From Brevipalpus yothersi (lineage: Eukaryota > Arthropoda > Arachnida > Trombidiformes > Tenuipalpidae), in assembly GCA_003956705.1 (NCBI GenBank), contig QZCP01000102.1, positions 56,935 through 120,934 of the forward strand: a stretch of 64,000 bases of DNA, read 5' to 3'. Below are positions 10,845 to 22,064 of this stretch, piece after piece (the first letter of the stretch is position 1; the number at the start of each line of letters is the position of its first letter). The translations under genes were made by a program, and so were the position numbers. The notes under the pieces were generated by a model. The model searched no databases and had not been told where the DNA came from. It worked only from the letters and a program-made list of their open reading frames with translations.

Positions 10845-13800
10845 ATGATGTTGTTATCAAGAAATATGATTATGCAAAGTTTTCCAATAGTTCTATTAAC
10901 CATTTTATTCATTCAGCCGATTAGCTGTATGCGGGCAATACCCATTCGGATTTCGCCGGATGATGAAAATTTTGAGGCACCAATAGTGATTTCATCTGCC
11001 CACCAGAGACCTCGAAGAGTTGATCATCCATCATTATTCAATCGCCTAAGTCCAACAACTCCATCGAGCACCACAGTTTTCACCGGTCTCATTCAGAATG
11101 CTTCATCTCTTGATGATAGTGTAATTGCGGTTGAAAATTCTAGTTCGATCATCGAAACTAGTCCTCTCCTAGAGTCTTCAAATGTATTCCTACGATTGAG
11201 TCCAGGCTCATGGACGAACTCATCTCAACAGATTAATACAAGTGCACATAATCAAACAATCTTTCACACTGTTGGAAAAGCCATGATCGATGTGAGTTCG
11301 AAGGATCGAAGTGATGAAGTTATCAGCAGTGTTATACCAAATAAGAAAAATTCAACCCAACCACCAGCTTCAACCTCATCTATCGACATTAATTCAGCGC
11401 TAATTCAACCCCTCACTTTACTCATAATGTCATATCTAACAAGTCGAGCAACATCATTAATGAACAATTCAAGTGATCGTACTGGCACATCTCATGGTCC
11501 AATAGAAAGGATTATCAAGAATCCAGAAACTGAATCTCGAACCATTGCTTCGTGGATCGGTAATCTCGCGAAACGTCTAAGACGCAATCGGCCACCGTCC
11601 AGTAGACGTAATCAAAACGGTCCTCAAGCTCATCATGATATGAGTTCAGGTAGTAATAATTACATTGTGCCAATTCCCTATGAAAGTGTTCCACATGTAT
11701 CGATGAACAGCCATGGACAGCCAGCATCATCACAACCATCGAGTTCAGGAATATTTTCTAATCTAATTCCTCAACCGGAAGGATTCCCCGGTCCATTGAA
11801 TCCCGATTCGATTCTATTACCCCCTAATGTTGTTGAAGATTCAGGAATAAAATATTGGCTAGATTTGATTGAGCGCTCTAATGGTGAAGATTTTCCGCCA
11901 GCATATCAAACAGCGGGATCAGATCAAGATGATAGTTTTAATTTTCTTCGTCGACCCATACACCGTGGCCGTCCTCCGGTGAGATCTAATAAACCACGCC
12001 GTCGGCCACTAGATTTACCTCAATTAACATTCAATGAAATGGTGCCCAGTGGAGGTCGTGGTCCAAATTCAAATCCAAATCCTATGATGGCAAATAGTAA
12101 TAATGATGGTGATGATGATGGTGACAATAGTGATGAATTTGGTACCAATCGAAATGATAAGCCTCCAGTACATAAAACAAATCATCATGAAGTTGCTCCA
12201 CGCTGTGACAAGTTCACTTCACACATTTGTGTTGATGACTTTGAATATCCTGAACAAGCGATTGTGGATGAAATATTCAAGCGGCGAGATATATTTGAGC
12301 TAATGTATTCCGAAGTGAAAGGTGATGCTCCGTTGGTTGATGGAATTCCGAGAGAAGTTGAAGAATCATACAGTTACGATAATACCGTTAGTCCACATGA
12401 TGCCAATGGCTTGGACAATCGAGTAGATTTATCCAAAGATTCAGCAGCCTCTAATCACAAATCTTCACCGTCCCATTATTCTGATAATCGAGAGAGAGGT
12501 CCTGGCTTTATATGTCCATCGGAAGTGTTGTATGGTCGACCAAAATTGGCCAAAAATATGAAAGGTGATTGGAAAGTGATTGTCAATGCTGGTGAATTTA
12601 CGCAAACAGTTCGAATGGAAAAATGTCTCAAGCCAAATGATCCATGTAACTATGTGCGAAGTTCTGAGGTTGCTTCACGCTGTGCTCAAGTGCATTCTTT
12701 CCATCGTCTGATGGTATTTGAAAAAGGAAAAGGTTTCTATATTGATACATTTCGAATTCCAACCGCATGTAGTTGCCACATTTCTCGCCAGATAGGTTTA
12801 CGACCTATGAACGATCTAGTTGATCCCCACCACCACATGACCAAGACACCAGGTCCAGCTCAATTTTCCAATACTCTTTGGTCAATTTTGGGTGGATCTA
12901 ATGGTCCTGGTGGCATATCGACTGATTCGAGTCATTTGAGTCATGGTAACGGTGATTCTGGATCACCATTCAGTGCATTGAATGATGTGAATTCGATCAA
13001 CAGTGACCTTCTCAAAACCCAGCTCAATGTGTTGGATACTTTCAAAAATCATCCACAATTGAGTGGCCACATATCACCAGATAATCTTTTCCATCATTTG
13101 ACCTCAAACGAAGGCATGCCAAACATGAATACCTTTTCGGACAAAGCGTTTAGTGCAAGCTCGACTTCAAACGAAAATGATAACATAAATGATCGCGTTG
13201 GAGGTCCGAGCAGTTATCCACATACCAATACGACTCCAGACAATATTATCAAAGGTGGTAATAGTGGTGGGGGAGGAAGTGGAGGAGGTGGAGGAGGAGG
13301 AGGTAGCCCGAATAATCCTGTTAATTTAGGAGGAGGAGGAAGCAATGAATCGCCAGATTATCTGCTACCTGGAATGATGTACGCTGAAGAACCGTTATCT
13401 TTTCCACTCCCCGATACTGAGAATGGCCATTTCGGCAGTGTTGGCTTCGGTGGCTCATCCAGTGGAGCTCCTTTGGTACAAGTGATCCATGTACCAGTCT
13501 CCACTCATCCGATGGTGCCGAGAATACAGCAGCATCAATTACAACAGTATCCAATGTTCAAACAGTATGGGGTTGACCAATATGGTGAAGATATGGGTAA
13601 ATCTGGTGGATCATTTGCTAGCGGCAGTAGTCCATCCAATACTGCTGAGGCAGAATCGTTGAGAGCAGAACGACCGGGCAAATCTAATTATCAAAGTGGT
13701 GTCATCATTGAAGAAGTTCGATCGCCCGAAAGAGGAGATATAAATCGAAAAGCTGATAATCTTCATCGGAACGGTGTCATTGTACCTCGACAAAATGGGA

Positions 13801-14063
13801 CATCCGGTGAGTCAAGTGAGTTAGAATTGACAATGGCCACTCTTCCTCCATCACCCTCGGCAATTCCATCATCATTTTCATCCCTAAGCCATTCTCAAAT
13901 GGACCTAACATACGAAAATATGTTGAATAATGCTAGTGCATTCAGTAAACGTGATAAAGGAGATGGATCGAGCTCACAAGAGATGAACTTTTCCTATCAT
14001 CCAATTCTAGATTTCATTCCAAAGCCTGAATCTCAACCTGAGGAATATTCGAAGTCAAATTGA
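10845..14063 (+). CDS. Spätzle-like cystine-knot ligand precursor
   Basis: Single uninterrupted frame of 1072 residues, long for the family. Residues 1-28 are a signal peptide (hydrophobic, ending PISCMRA). A long Ser/Asn/Pro-rich prodomain follows, then a pre-knot motif (about 454-490: CDKFTSHICVDDFEYPEQAI) and the knot domain (about 555-647), which contains FICPSEV, DWKVIVN, FTQTVRMEKC, SSEVASRCAQ, FHRLMVF and DTFRIPTACSCHI. Spätzle proteins are secreted, proteolytically activated dimeric ligands of Toll receptors in immunity and patterning. After the knot comes a low-complexity tail of about 425 residues with a poly-Gly segment near 805-830, whereas family members usually end close to the knot. 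Which Spätzle subgroup it belongs to I cannot decide. Confidence 0.9.
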   Translation: MMLLSRNMIMQSFPIVLLTILFIQPISCMRAIPIRISPDDENFEAPIVISSAHQRPRRVDHPSLFNRLSPTTPSSTTVFTGLIQNASSLDDSVIAVENSSSIIETSPLLESSNVFLRLSPGSWTNSSQQINTSAHNQTIFHTVGKAMIDVSSKDRSDEVISSVIPNKKNSTQPPASTSSIDINSALIQPLTLLIMSYLTSRATSLMNNSSDRTGTSHGPIERIIKNPETESRTIASWIGNLAKRLRRNRPPSSRRNQNGPQAHHDMSSGSNNYIVPIPYESVPHVSMNSHGQPASSQPSSSGIFSNLIPQPEGFPGPLNPDSILLPPNVVEDSGIKYWLDLIERSNGEDFPPAYQTAGSDQDDSFNFLRRPIHRGRPPVRSNKPRRRPLDLPQLTFNEMVPSGGRGPNSNPNPMMANSNNDGDDDGDNSDEFGTNRNDKPPVHKTNHHEVAPRCDKFTSHICVDDFEYPEQAIVDEIFKRRDIFELMYSEVKGDAPLVDGIPREVEESYSYDNTVSPHDANGLDNRVDLSKDSAASNHKSSPSHYSDNRERGPGFICPSEVLYGRPKLAKNMKGDWKVIVNAGEFTQTVRMEKCLKPNDPCNYVRSSEVASRCAQVHSFHRLMVFEKGKGFYIDTFRIPTACSCHISRQIGLRPMNDLVDPHHHMTKTPGPAQFSNTLWSILGGSNGPGGISTDSSHLSHGNGDSGSPFSALNDVNSINSDLLKTQLNVLDTFKNHPQLSGHISPDNLFHHLTSNEGMPNMNTFSDKAFSASSTSNENDNINDRVGGPSSYPHTNTTPDNIIKGGNSGGGGSGGGGGGGGSPNNPVNLGGGGSNESPDYLLPGMMYAEEPLSFPLPDTENGHFGSVGFGGSSSGAPLVQVIHVPVSTHPMVPRIQQHQLQQYPMFKQYGVDQYGEDMGKSGGSFASGSSPSNTAEAESLRAERPGKSNYQSGVIIEEVRSPERGDINRKADNLHRNGVIVPRQNGTSGESSELELTMATLPPSPSAIPSSFSSLSHSQMDLTYENMLNNASAFSKRDKGDGSSSQEMNFSYHPILDFIPKPESQPEEYSKSN

Positions 14064-16005
14064 TTTCAAATTTTCTAGGCATTCATTCTAATCGAGTTGA
14101 CTTTTGTAAGCAGAAATTGATATAGAATTGATATAGTGAATATTTGTCTTCATGGTAAGATGCTTGGATGGTACCAGAAAGAACTAAATTTTTCTAATGC
14201 TAAAAAGTTCCGATTCACAATTTTTTTCGAATTCAGATTGATCGTAATCATTTATTGTCCTGAAATTATTTGAATTCTTTCCAATCTCGAGCCAAGTTGA
14301 GAAAAACACTATAAATGTCGAATCAATGCATCAATCATGCTAGGCACATGAATGTGTGTGTCAATCCATTGTCAGTAAAAAACTATCCAAATCATCACAC
14401 ATATGTAAATTTAATCATAGATTGAGCTTGTTCTCCAAAATGTTCGTATAATTACTCTAACTGTCAATTTTATGTGTTAATAATAACAGATTCTTGTATT
14501 TATTTTGCGAAATGCCTCAATTGTGCCTCAATTTCTTAAAACTTTGAGAAAAAGAGAAAATTTGATCTGAATGCTCGAGTTTATCTCAACTCAAGAAGGA
14601 ATTAGTAGAGAGTTTTCTTGTTCAAGTAGAATACAGTAGTATTTCAAATGAGAAACTCATAAGAATTTTGATTTAATTTTTTGCAAAGTTTTTTTGAATA
14701 ACGATCTCAGTAAAAGTTAGTTTTTGCGATTGGAAATAGTACATATAGTGTACTCTTATCAAAACTTCATGAATGCTTTTCAATCATGAGAATTGATTCT
14801 GCCCAATTGAGAAAACGTACGGAACTTTTCATTTATTAAACACAGGAAGAGCGATGAAAAGAAAGTATATCCTCTTTTTGTACAAGAAAAATTGAACTAA
14901 CTATACAAGTTCATTCCATAATGTTTATAATCGAGGATTCAAGTTATGAGGCTTCGGAAGAATAACTAGAGCAAACATTTTTTAAGTGGAGAAAAAATTG
15001 TAGAGAAAGCAATCTTCAACTTTCTCGCTTCGTGGATATCAAAAGAACTAAGTAATTGAAGATGTTCAATTACTTGAGCTGAGAATACCAATTTTCTGAT
15101 TCATTCTAATTTAATCATCAAAATAGATAAGAATGTTGAGAATATCAAGATAGTTACGCTCAATAAGCTTAATATTTTTCACTTTTCTCGCTAAATTTAG
15201 ATTATGTTGTTCAGTGTTTTATGCGTGAAGACACTTGAACAAAGTTTCAAATTAATAATTGCACATGATGGATGGAAATCGATCGAAGTGCGTCAAAATT
15301 TTCACTTTTGAGTGACACTCAAAACTTTGAGAAACTTATTTCGATAGTACTTGATTGCACTTGACCTCGATCAGTGAAAATTTTGAGTGCTGTGCTTGAT
15401 ATTGAACTATTCCAATTATTCCCAATCGTTATAATTTCAGTGTCTTAGAGAATTTTAAGATTTTGAATCTTTGTTGAAATAACACTCTCTAGTAAAGGGT
15501 GGCGAGATGATTAAACTCAATATTTTTCAAATTGACTCAAGAGATGAATTTCAGAACAGTTCCAAAACAAAATCCTCCGTCTTATTTGTCATGAAAAAGT
15601 TTTCTGATTTTAAGAAAAATTACACAATCCATTGACTTATCATAACTATTGAGGACAATCAAGAAATCGTTGAAATTGGATGCAAAAAAGTAGAAATTCT
15701 TTATTTGATCACCATCATGAGTCACAACCACACACTCCACTGATTTACACAAGATTGGCAAAATAAGGACATCGGAAGTACACACAATCTGATTTTACAC
15801 GATATCATCACAGAGAAAGAGAGAAAGAGAATGAGTAAATGATAGAAGATAAAAAGAGTAAATTCGAATGACACTAATGGAATGATATGAAACCAAAAAA
15901 ATGAGCGAAGGCAGGAAGAAAGAAAGTCAAGAGAGGGAAAAAGAGAAAGAGAGTTCTTGAGTAGGGAATATTTCGAGAATTTAAATCAAAGTAAAGCCCG
16001 TATGT
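14064..16005. other. Intergenic, no gene seen
   Basis: AT-rich DNA of about 1.9 kb between the Spätzle-like 3' end and the tetraspanin 3' end. It will include both 3' UTRs. No open frame with recognisable content and no long repeat. Confidence 0.6.
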
Positions 16006-17651
16006 TTACAGAAATGCACTTGGGTTAGCTCTCGGATTTTTTTGATTCCTATAGCGAATCGTCAACCAAACTCCCAAGAACTGAAAATGGAAGAGAAGAA
16101 GAAAATTTCATTGAAATGTAATCATGCAAACATACATAACTTCGTTATGATTGAGTGGCAATAACATTATTTCGGGTGAGAATATCGAACTGTATGATCA
16201 AACAACAGTTGCTGGCTCAACTCAGTTAGTCCATGTCCATGATGGCAAAAATTTTGGTCAAAACCTACCTCCGTAAAACTGAAGAACATTCCCGCTCCTC
16301 CAGAGACATCCAAGCCCCAAGATAGAGCCTTGACTATCTTGGGTCGACAAACCGAACAAGTACACGAGTCTTGAGATGGGCAACAGGTAGTAACCTGAGA
16401 ATGAAGAAGACAATTAATTGGTTCATCATCATCATTATTTCCAATAAACTAATCCTATCCCGAAGAGTGCTCAACTCGATCGTATTGATAAGAGAAAGAG
16501 CGATTGTTTCCTACACTATCAGTTCTCAATTGAGACTTACGTGAAGACACTCATTCACTGAAGGACTTGAGTCAAAGCCACAGCAGCCAAAGTAATTTTC
16601 TGCTGTATACCTTGTGTTATTGCTGGGTTACAGACAAGATGGAGAGAGAAGAAAAGAAAACCAAAGCATTAATTAGACAAGTTATTCATTGATTGGATTG
16701 ATAAGATTGGTGTTCAATCGAGACTTACTTCGATTCATGCCATCCTTTTGTGGCAAGCATCACACGTTGTTTATCGGTGACTGCAAGACATGCACATGCT
16801 AATGCAAATTGAACGATGAAGAGGAAGAATAAAATGCACATGTAAAAAAATAAGACCACTTGATGATGTTTTGCAGCACCCCAAAGGCCCATCAATGAGA
16901 GGAAAGCGAGAAAAATTCCACATCCGATGAAAACTTCGATAAAATTAATACTCGTCACGATGCTTGACACTCGAGCGTACGTTCCTATTCCAATTAGGAT
17001 ACATGACACCAGCTGTTGATAAATCGAAAACAATTGTACTGTCTGATTCCATTTTTGACATGTTGCAATGGATCAACATGTCGTGGGAAGAGAAAAGCTT
17101 TTTTCATCTTGATTCAAAGGAAACACAAATGCTCACACCGGAAGCTCATATCATTCACAAACACACAAACACACATACAGACAAAGGCAAACAAATTGTT
17201 CACTAACTACAAGAACTAATGGAGGAGAATTTCTCTGATATTCTATCAACAAAAAGCATTATCGAATATTGGAACGACAGAACTACTGATTTTTCGATTT
17301 GAAAAATCAAATAGACACTAAAATCGTGTATCTTTGAGATCGAAAGTTTTTTCTCATCGGACAAGAAGCGTGTTTTGCTCGATACCGTTAGTCATATGGA
17401 AAGCTGATAGTTTCAGTTTTGAGGTAAATTTGTATGAACTCATTGTATATGAGTGATAAAGTGTATATTTTTGTGTCTCATTACGATTGAAGATATTCCA
17501 GATCTCAAGATGAATAAATTTTGAAGAGAGAAATTAGTCATCCATATGGATGATGGAGGCAATGGAGACTAATTAGAATGGCTTTACTTACAGTGTACAT
17601 CATGTTGAGAGCCATGAGACTGTTTTTGGTGAAAGTGAATCCTCCACACAT
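16006..17651 (-). CDS. Tetraspanin-13/31-type protein
   Basis: Five exons on the minus strand: 17592-17651, 16729-17012, 16541-16622, 16269-16394 and 16006-16080, giving 208 residues. It begins MCGGFTFTKNSLMALN and ends NPRANPSAFL, both diagnostic of the TSPAN13/TSPAN31 subgroup. Four membrane helices are present; the large loop contains the tetraspanin CCG motif (YFGCCGFDSS), a CC pair and further cysteines. The block AKHHQVVLFFYM also matches the subgroup. Tetraspanins organise plasma-membrane microdomains; the substrate or partner is unknown here. The first exon is only 20 codons and the next lies 579 bases away. Confidence 0.93.
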
Positions 17652-19171
17652 GATTTCGTTTATTTTAAGAATCACACAATTTGAAAGAAGAAAAATAGAG
17701 AGTATAAGAATGGACAATATAAATGTATATTTTAACAACTTTGACACGGCGGAGAATGGATGTTTCGAGAAAAGAAAATATGACTAAAGAATTGAGATCA
17801 ATTCGATTGGCCCCCTGTTTTCATAAAGTCTGTGGATAAAATAAGGTATAATAGGTTTTATGAGCATGGAAGATGCAGGTTGATTATCAAAGGTAATCGA
17901 TGTGAGCACTCTATGTGTTAGATGTGTTAGATTCGACTCATAACTGTACCATCTGATGCATTTATTGTGTGACTCACGTTTTCTGGTAAAATTGAAAGAG
18001 TGTTGAGTGTAAATTGTATTAAACCATTCATATTGACTCTTCCAATTGTAAACATATTCTCTGCCTCTTTCCATGAAAATTCAGTGCTAATAAAGCTCGG
18101 TACTGGATGGATGAATTTTGATTGTCAAAGATCGGCTCATATTATGCTTAGGAACTAAAATTCAACGATCGATGATGATGAAGAAAATGACAATTTGTTA
18201 ATTGTTCTTGATTCTGAAAAATTTATTATTTGAATACATAACTCAATATAATTTTAGAACACATCGTATGCAACAAAATTCCTCTCAACGAATGATGATA
18301 GGGTAGCTGGACGCTTGATTTTAGATGGGCTGAAAAACATCAAATATTCAAATCTTTGATGGTATATTAGTAATAAACTCATAATGTTTTTATAAATTCT
18401 TTAGAGGCATAAACAAAACTAGCTTATGCTCTTTGGGCTCATGAAAAATGACAAAATTAATCAAGATGATGATCATTTGAAAAAGTAATAAAGTCTTCTC
18501 GTAGTTGAGAAAAATTTTTCTCAACAATTTACTGTTGGGATGATCAGTCTTAGGATTTAGGAAATCTTTCTCACGTCTTCTTATGGTATTTACATCATGA
18601 GAAAGGACTCGATAGAACAAATGATGCAAGATTTAAAGATTCCGGGCGAGGATTTGATGGAGCAAAATGAGTGTGTGGTAACAGGAAGAGGAGAGATGGG
18701 TAGATTGTTCGAAAAGGGAAGACAATTGAGCAAAAACAGTCTTAAAATTGAAAAGAGAGAGAAAGAGAGAGAAAGATAAAGATAGAGATAGAGAGAGAAA
18801 GATAAAGATAGAGATAGAGAGAGGGATAAATGGTAAGAAATAAGTATGTTGGATAGCTGTGTGTGAACAAGGTGTAGTTGTTAAGCTTATGATGATAAGA
18901 TTAGGGTGAAAACAATGGTCCACCGAAAGTGAAGAGAAATAAGAGAAAGTGCTCAGATAGAATAGGAGAGAGAGAAATAGACTCAAGATAAAATTTATGG
19001 TACAATCGAAAGATGAGTTTTCAACATTCACAGAAAGAGTTTTATGTCCTCTGGACATTATGAACACAATAATTGTATCTCTAAAGTCTCTCTTCATTTC
19101 CAAAGAAAGAGGATGAGAGACTTTGAAGGTAATGAGAGTGACCAGTAGCACTTTCAATCCATATATATATA
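17652..19171. other. Intergenic, GA/GATA-rich, no gene seen
   Basis: Holds a 22-bp perfect palindrome at 18505-18526 and a GA/GATA minisatellite. The apparent long open frame on the minus strand over 18633-19175 is read through the purine repeat and has no recognisable content. Confidence 0.55.
18751..18826 (+). repeat. GA/GATA-rich tandem repeat
   Basis: A ~24-base unit made of GAGAGAAAGATAAAGATAGA plus a short GATA-rich end is present twice in tandem inside a longer purine tract. Confidence 0.85.
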
Positions 19172-20064
19172 TCACCAGAAAAATTTGTAGGTCATCTTGA
19201 ATTCCGTCATGAATGAAGGCATGATGGAGATTCCGTATTTACGTATCCTCAAGCGAACTCTGCAGTTGATATTATTGCTCGTATTATTAGCTTGAGAGTT
19301 GCTCTTCAAAGTGGCTTCAACGGTACGTGAGCCGTAAGACAACGTGACAATGATCAAAGTAGATATATCACCTGTCGCACAGTAAACAATATCCTTGCCT
19401 CGAGCGAAATCGTCTGAATAGTCGATTCGAACAGGATCTGATCCAGCAAAATCGTAAGGCTCTTCTCCGATAACACTTAGGGTAGGAAATCGATCACTTC
19501 CAGGATCTTCTGAGGCACATCTTACATGCACGTAATGCCCCTCGATGGTAGGACTATCAGGATTCTGACGAAAAATGAGATGAGATGAGAGACTCGCATG
19601 AATACTAATGAAGTTCAGAGCTTGTCTAAGAAGCGTTTTGTTAAAATCTAAGGGATTTGAGAGAGAAAAAAAGAAAGCTAACTTACGAGATTGTAAAAGA
19701 AGGGCATTGCGAGGTCCAAATGTTGTTGTCCACGAAATTTACCAATCATTACCAGCTCATCATCGCTGGTTAATTGATACATCAATGTACTATTATTGCT
19801 GTGGGTAACATTTAATAGTAGGGTGTCCAAGCCGAGAACATGACTCTGCCATTCGTGATCATCGTTATTATCACGATGTGATCTGATTATCTCATCTTTA
19901 CCGAAGTCAAGTTTTATCGAGCTAACGGTAGCACCAACATTGATAACAACCGCTTTAAGGCCATTTATTCGGTTATGTAATGTAAAACTTCGTATCAAAT
20001 GGCCTGGCTGAAGGATCATATCCTCCTCAATGTTGATCAGCTCGTTCTCATGGAGCATCTTCAT
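19172..20064 (-). CDS. Galactose-mutarotase-like protein, probably inactive
   Basis: Exons 19687-20064 and 19172-19564 join in phase 0 to give 256 residues. The first half matches the aldose-1-epimerase N-terminus (FTLHNRINGLKAVVINVGAT, then VSSIKLDF). The second half follows the family order: ...FYNL, then a DHxV-like strand (IEGHYVHV), a proline-rich turn, GEEPYDFAGSDPVRI, and a final strand ending TYKFFW. It is about 85 residues shorter than typical mutarotases because most of the segment between the DF motif and the last strand is missing. The NHxYFNL histidine is replaced (MPFFYNL), and no Glu occupies the usual place near the C-terminus. An acceptor-like TTAG just before the ATG suggests a spliced 5' UTR. 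The family assignment is by motif order only. Confidence 0.45.
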
Positions 20065-20163
20065 GAGTGCTCTAAGATATTGTGTGTGTTATCTAAGGAA
20101 GAAAGAAGAGAGGATGAATCAGTGAGATTAGACTCACAGTAAGTCAATCAGTGAGAAAGAGGC

Positions 20164-20232
20164 AAGAGAGAGAGAGAAGAGAAAAGAGAAGAGAAAAGAG
20201 AAGAGAAGAGAAGAGAGAGGAAGAGAGGGAAA
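20164..20232 (+). repeat. GA-rich imperfect repeat (GAGAAAAGAGAA units)
   Basis: Pure A/G tract of about 70 bases, roughly 100 bases upstream of the minus-strand mutarotase-like ATG. Confidence 0.9.
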
Positions 20233-20819
20233 ACAAAGTAAACAAACCAGTCTGCGAACAACTGATCAGGTAGAGAGTGATGAAAGAGAGAGAGAAAATA
20301 CTTAAGAAATTGAAATATAATCATGTAAAGAAGGCTTATGATCACTACTCACGGTAGAGCAGAAGATATAAATAAATGACTTCAAGAAATATCAAGAGAT
20401 TTTAAAGAATAACATGGATCTGATATCATTTGATGATGATAGTGGTGAAGAAGAATGTGTATGTGTGTGTGTTTGCAATGAATCGGTGAAGATGATGATG
20501 ATAAACTCTCCCTCTCTTCCTCTGGGATGATAAACTAGAACACACAGAAAAACACCCTAAAAATTGTCCCTCTTGCCGGCAAGATGGACAAAATATGATA
20601 TCCTATGGTGTAGGATTAATAGGATCAACACGTTAATCACATAATCACACTTTGAAAATCGTGAAAATAAAATCAAAAATCAAAATTTGTGATACATTTA
20701 TTCTGTCGAGTGATTAAAGACTTTTTCCAGCCGAGTTCAGCGCCATCAGTAAAACGCGGACCAAAAGTGGCAACGATTCGAGCCCAACATGAACTGAACT
20801 TTTTTTACAACATTCTCAC

Positions 20820-20948
20820 CTTAATCACAATTAATTTGGTTATTATTTCTTCTTTTTTCGTGTCTCGTGTGACCTTGAGGGTATAGGTTTGATTCTGTGG
20901 ACGAATGATGTAACGATTCGCTCTCTGAGCTTGTCCAGTCATCGACAT
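20820..20948 (-). CDS. Candidate first coding exon, unrecognised
   Basis: An ATG at 20948 opens 43 codons (MSMTGQAQRANRYIIRPQNQ and on) that end exactly at an AAG|GTGAG donor in phase 0. No homology recognised. It could be an upstream exon of the mutarotase-like gene, but the acceptor before that gene's ATG would need a different phase, so an unseen middle exon or a separate gene would be required. Confidence 0.25.
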
Positions 20949-22064
20949 GGTGGAGGAGCTCGATCATCGTGTACTTTCGAATTGATTAGAGTCTGTTAAT
21001 TTGAAACTGTTCATTCATCATGAGTTTTTGTTTTCGAAAATATAAATTCAGCTGGTCTCGTGATTAGTGTGGTCTTCATGCGCTTGGAGGCAATAATAAT
21101 TATTAGCATCTGATTGAAAACTTTGTAACTGATGACATGGAGCATGTTCACGAAAACTTTATTCGCGAAGATTGCTGACGATTCCATCGATAGTTTCGTT
21201 TCTTCTCGTCAAAAACTCCACTATTTACAGTTTCCAGTACAATTCATCATTATCCATGAGCTCGACAGGATATATCGAGTATATCATGAGAGGTTCATTT
21301 CATCTTATCAGCAATGTGGTATCCTATTCATCGTGTCAGATATTCCCAGATATTCATACTATCTCAAGTCTCAATTTTTATCGAAAATTCATATCGTAGA
21401 TGGTTCACATGAGTCTTTTTACGAATTACCGTTAATATCGTTAGTAGTGAGCTGACGTTGAAGGATGGGCAAACATTTCAGAGATGTCTGCTGACCGATG
21501 ATCACAAATGAAGTATGCATCTTCTCCCAAGGAGAAAAAATCCATCGAACTCTCTGAATATTTCGATTCGACAGTGTCTAAATAAACTAAAACGCTCAAG
21601 TAATGAGATAGGCTCGAAACACTACAATCATTACAGTTTTAAAATGAAACTCATGTTCATAGGATCAATTTGCCTCGACAAGATCTCTCTCTCATAGTAT
21701 ACAGTATCATGTTCGATAAAAAATTTTTCCTTATCACCAAATGACTAATTTATCTGATACTCATCCACATGAAAGTTGACACAATTTGATATCCACACAT
21801 GTTGTCATCGTAAAAGTGTTCAAATGTGAACGACATTTGATTCATGATACATCCTCTTGATCGATGCTTTTCTCATCTTTCATTGATCAGAACACATGGT
21901 TTTGCAAGATTCACAAGAATAAGTTTCACACTTTCACAGCTGATTCTGCGTGCTCAATAATCATTATTACTTGATCTGTATGTTTTGGTTGAATTGAAAA
22001 TTCATTTCATCCTTAATCAATGATAATTTGTGGTATGTACTCGTATATTTGTTAATGATTTGAG
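20949..22064. other. Intergenic, nothing recognised
   Basis: AT-rich, no tandem repeat of note. Two overlapping small open frames near 21130-21455 have no family likeness and are probably chance. Confidence 0.5.

Noticed and set aside
18633..19175. 180-codon minus-strand frame
   Set aside because: Half of it is the GA/GATA repeat and it has no recognisable domain; the start overlaps the end of the mutarotase-like gene.
21132..21455. 107-codon plus-strand frame
   Set aside because: No recognisable motif, another frame is open over the same DNA, and there are no splice partners.
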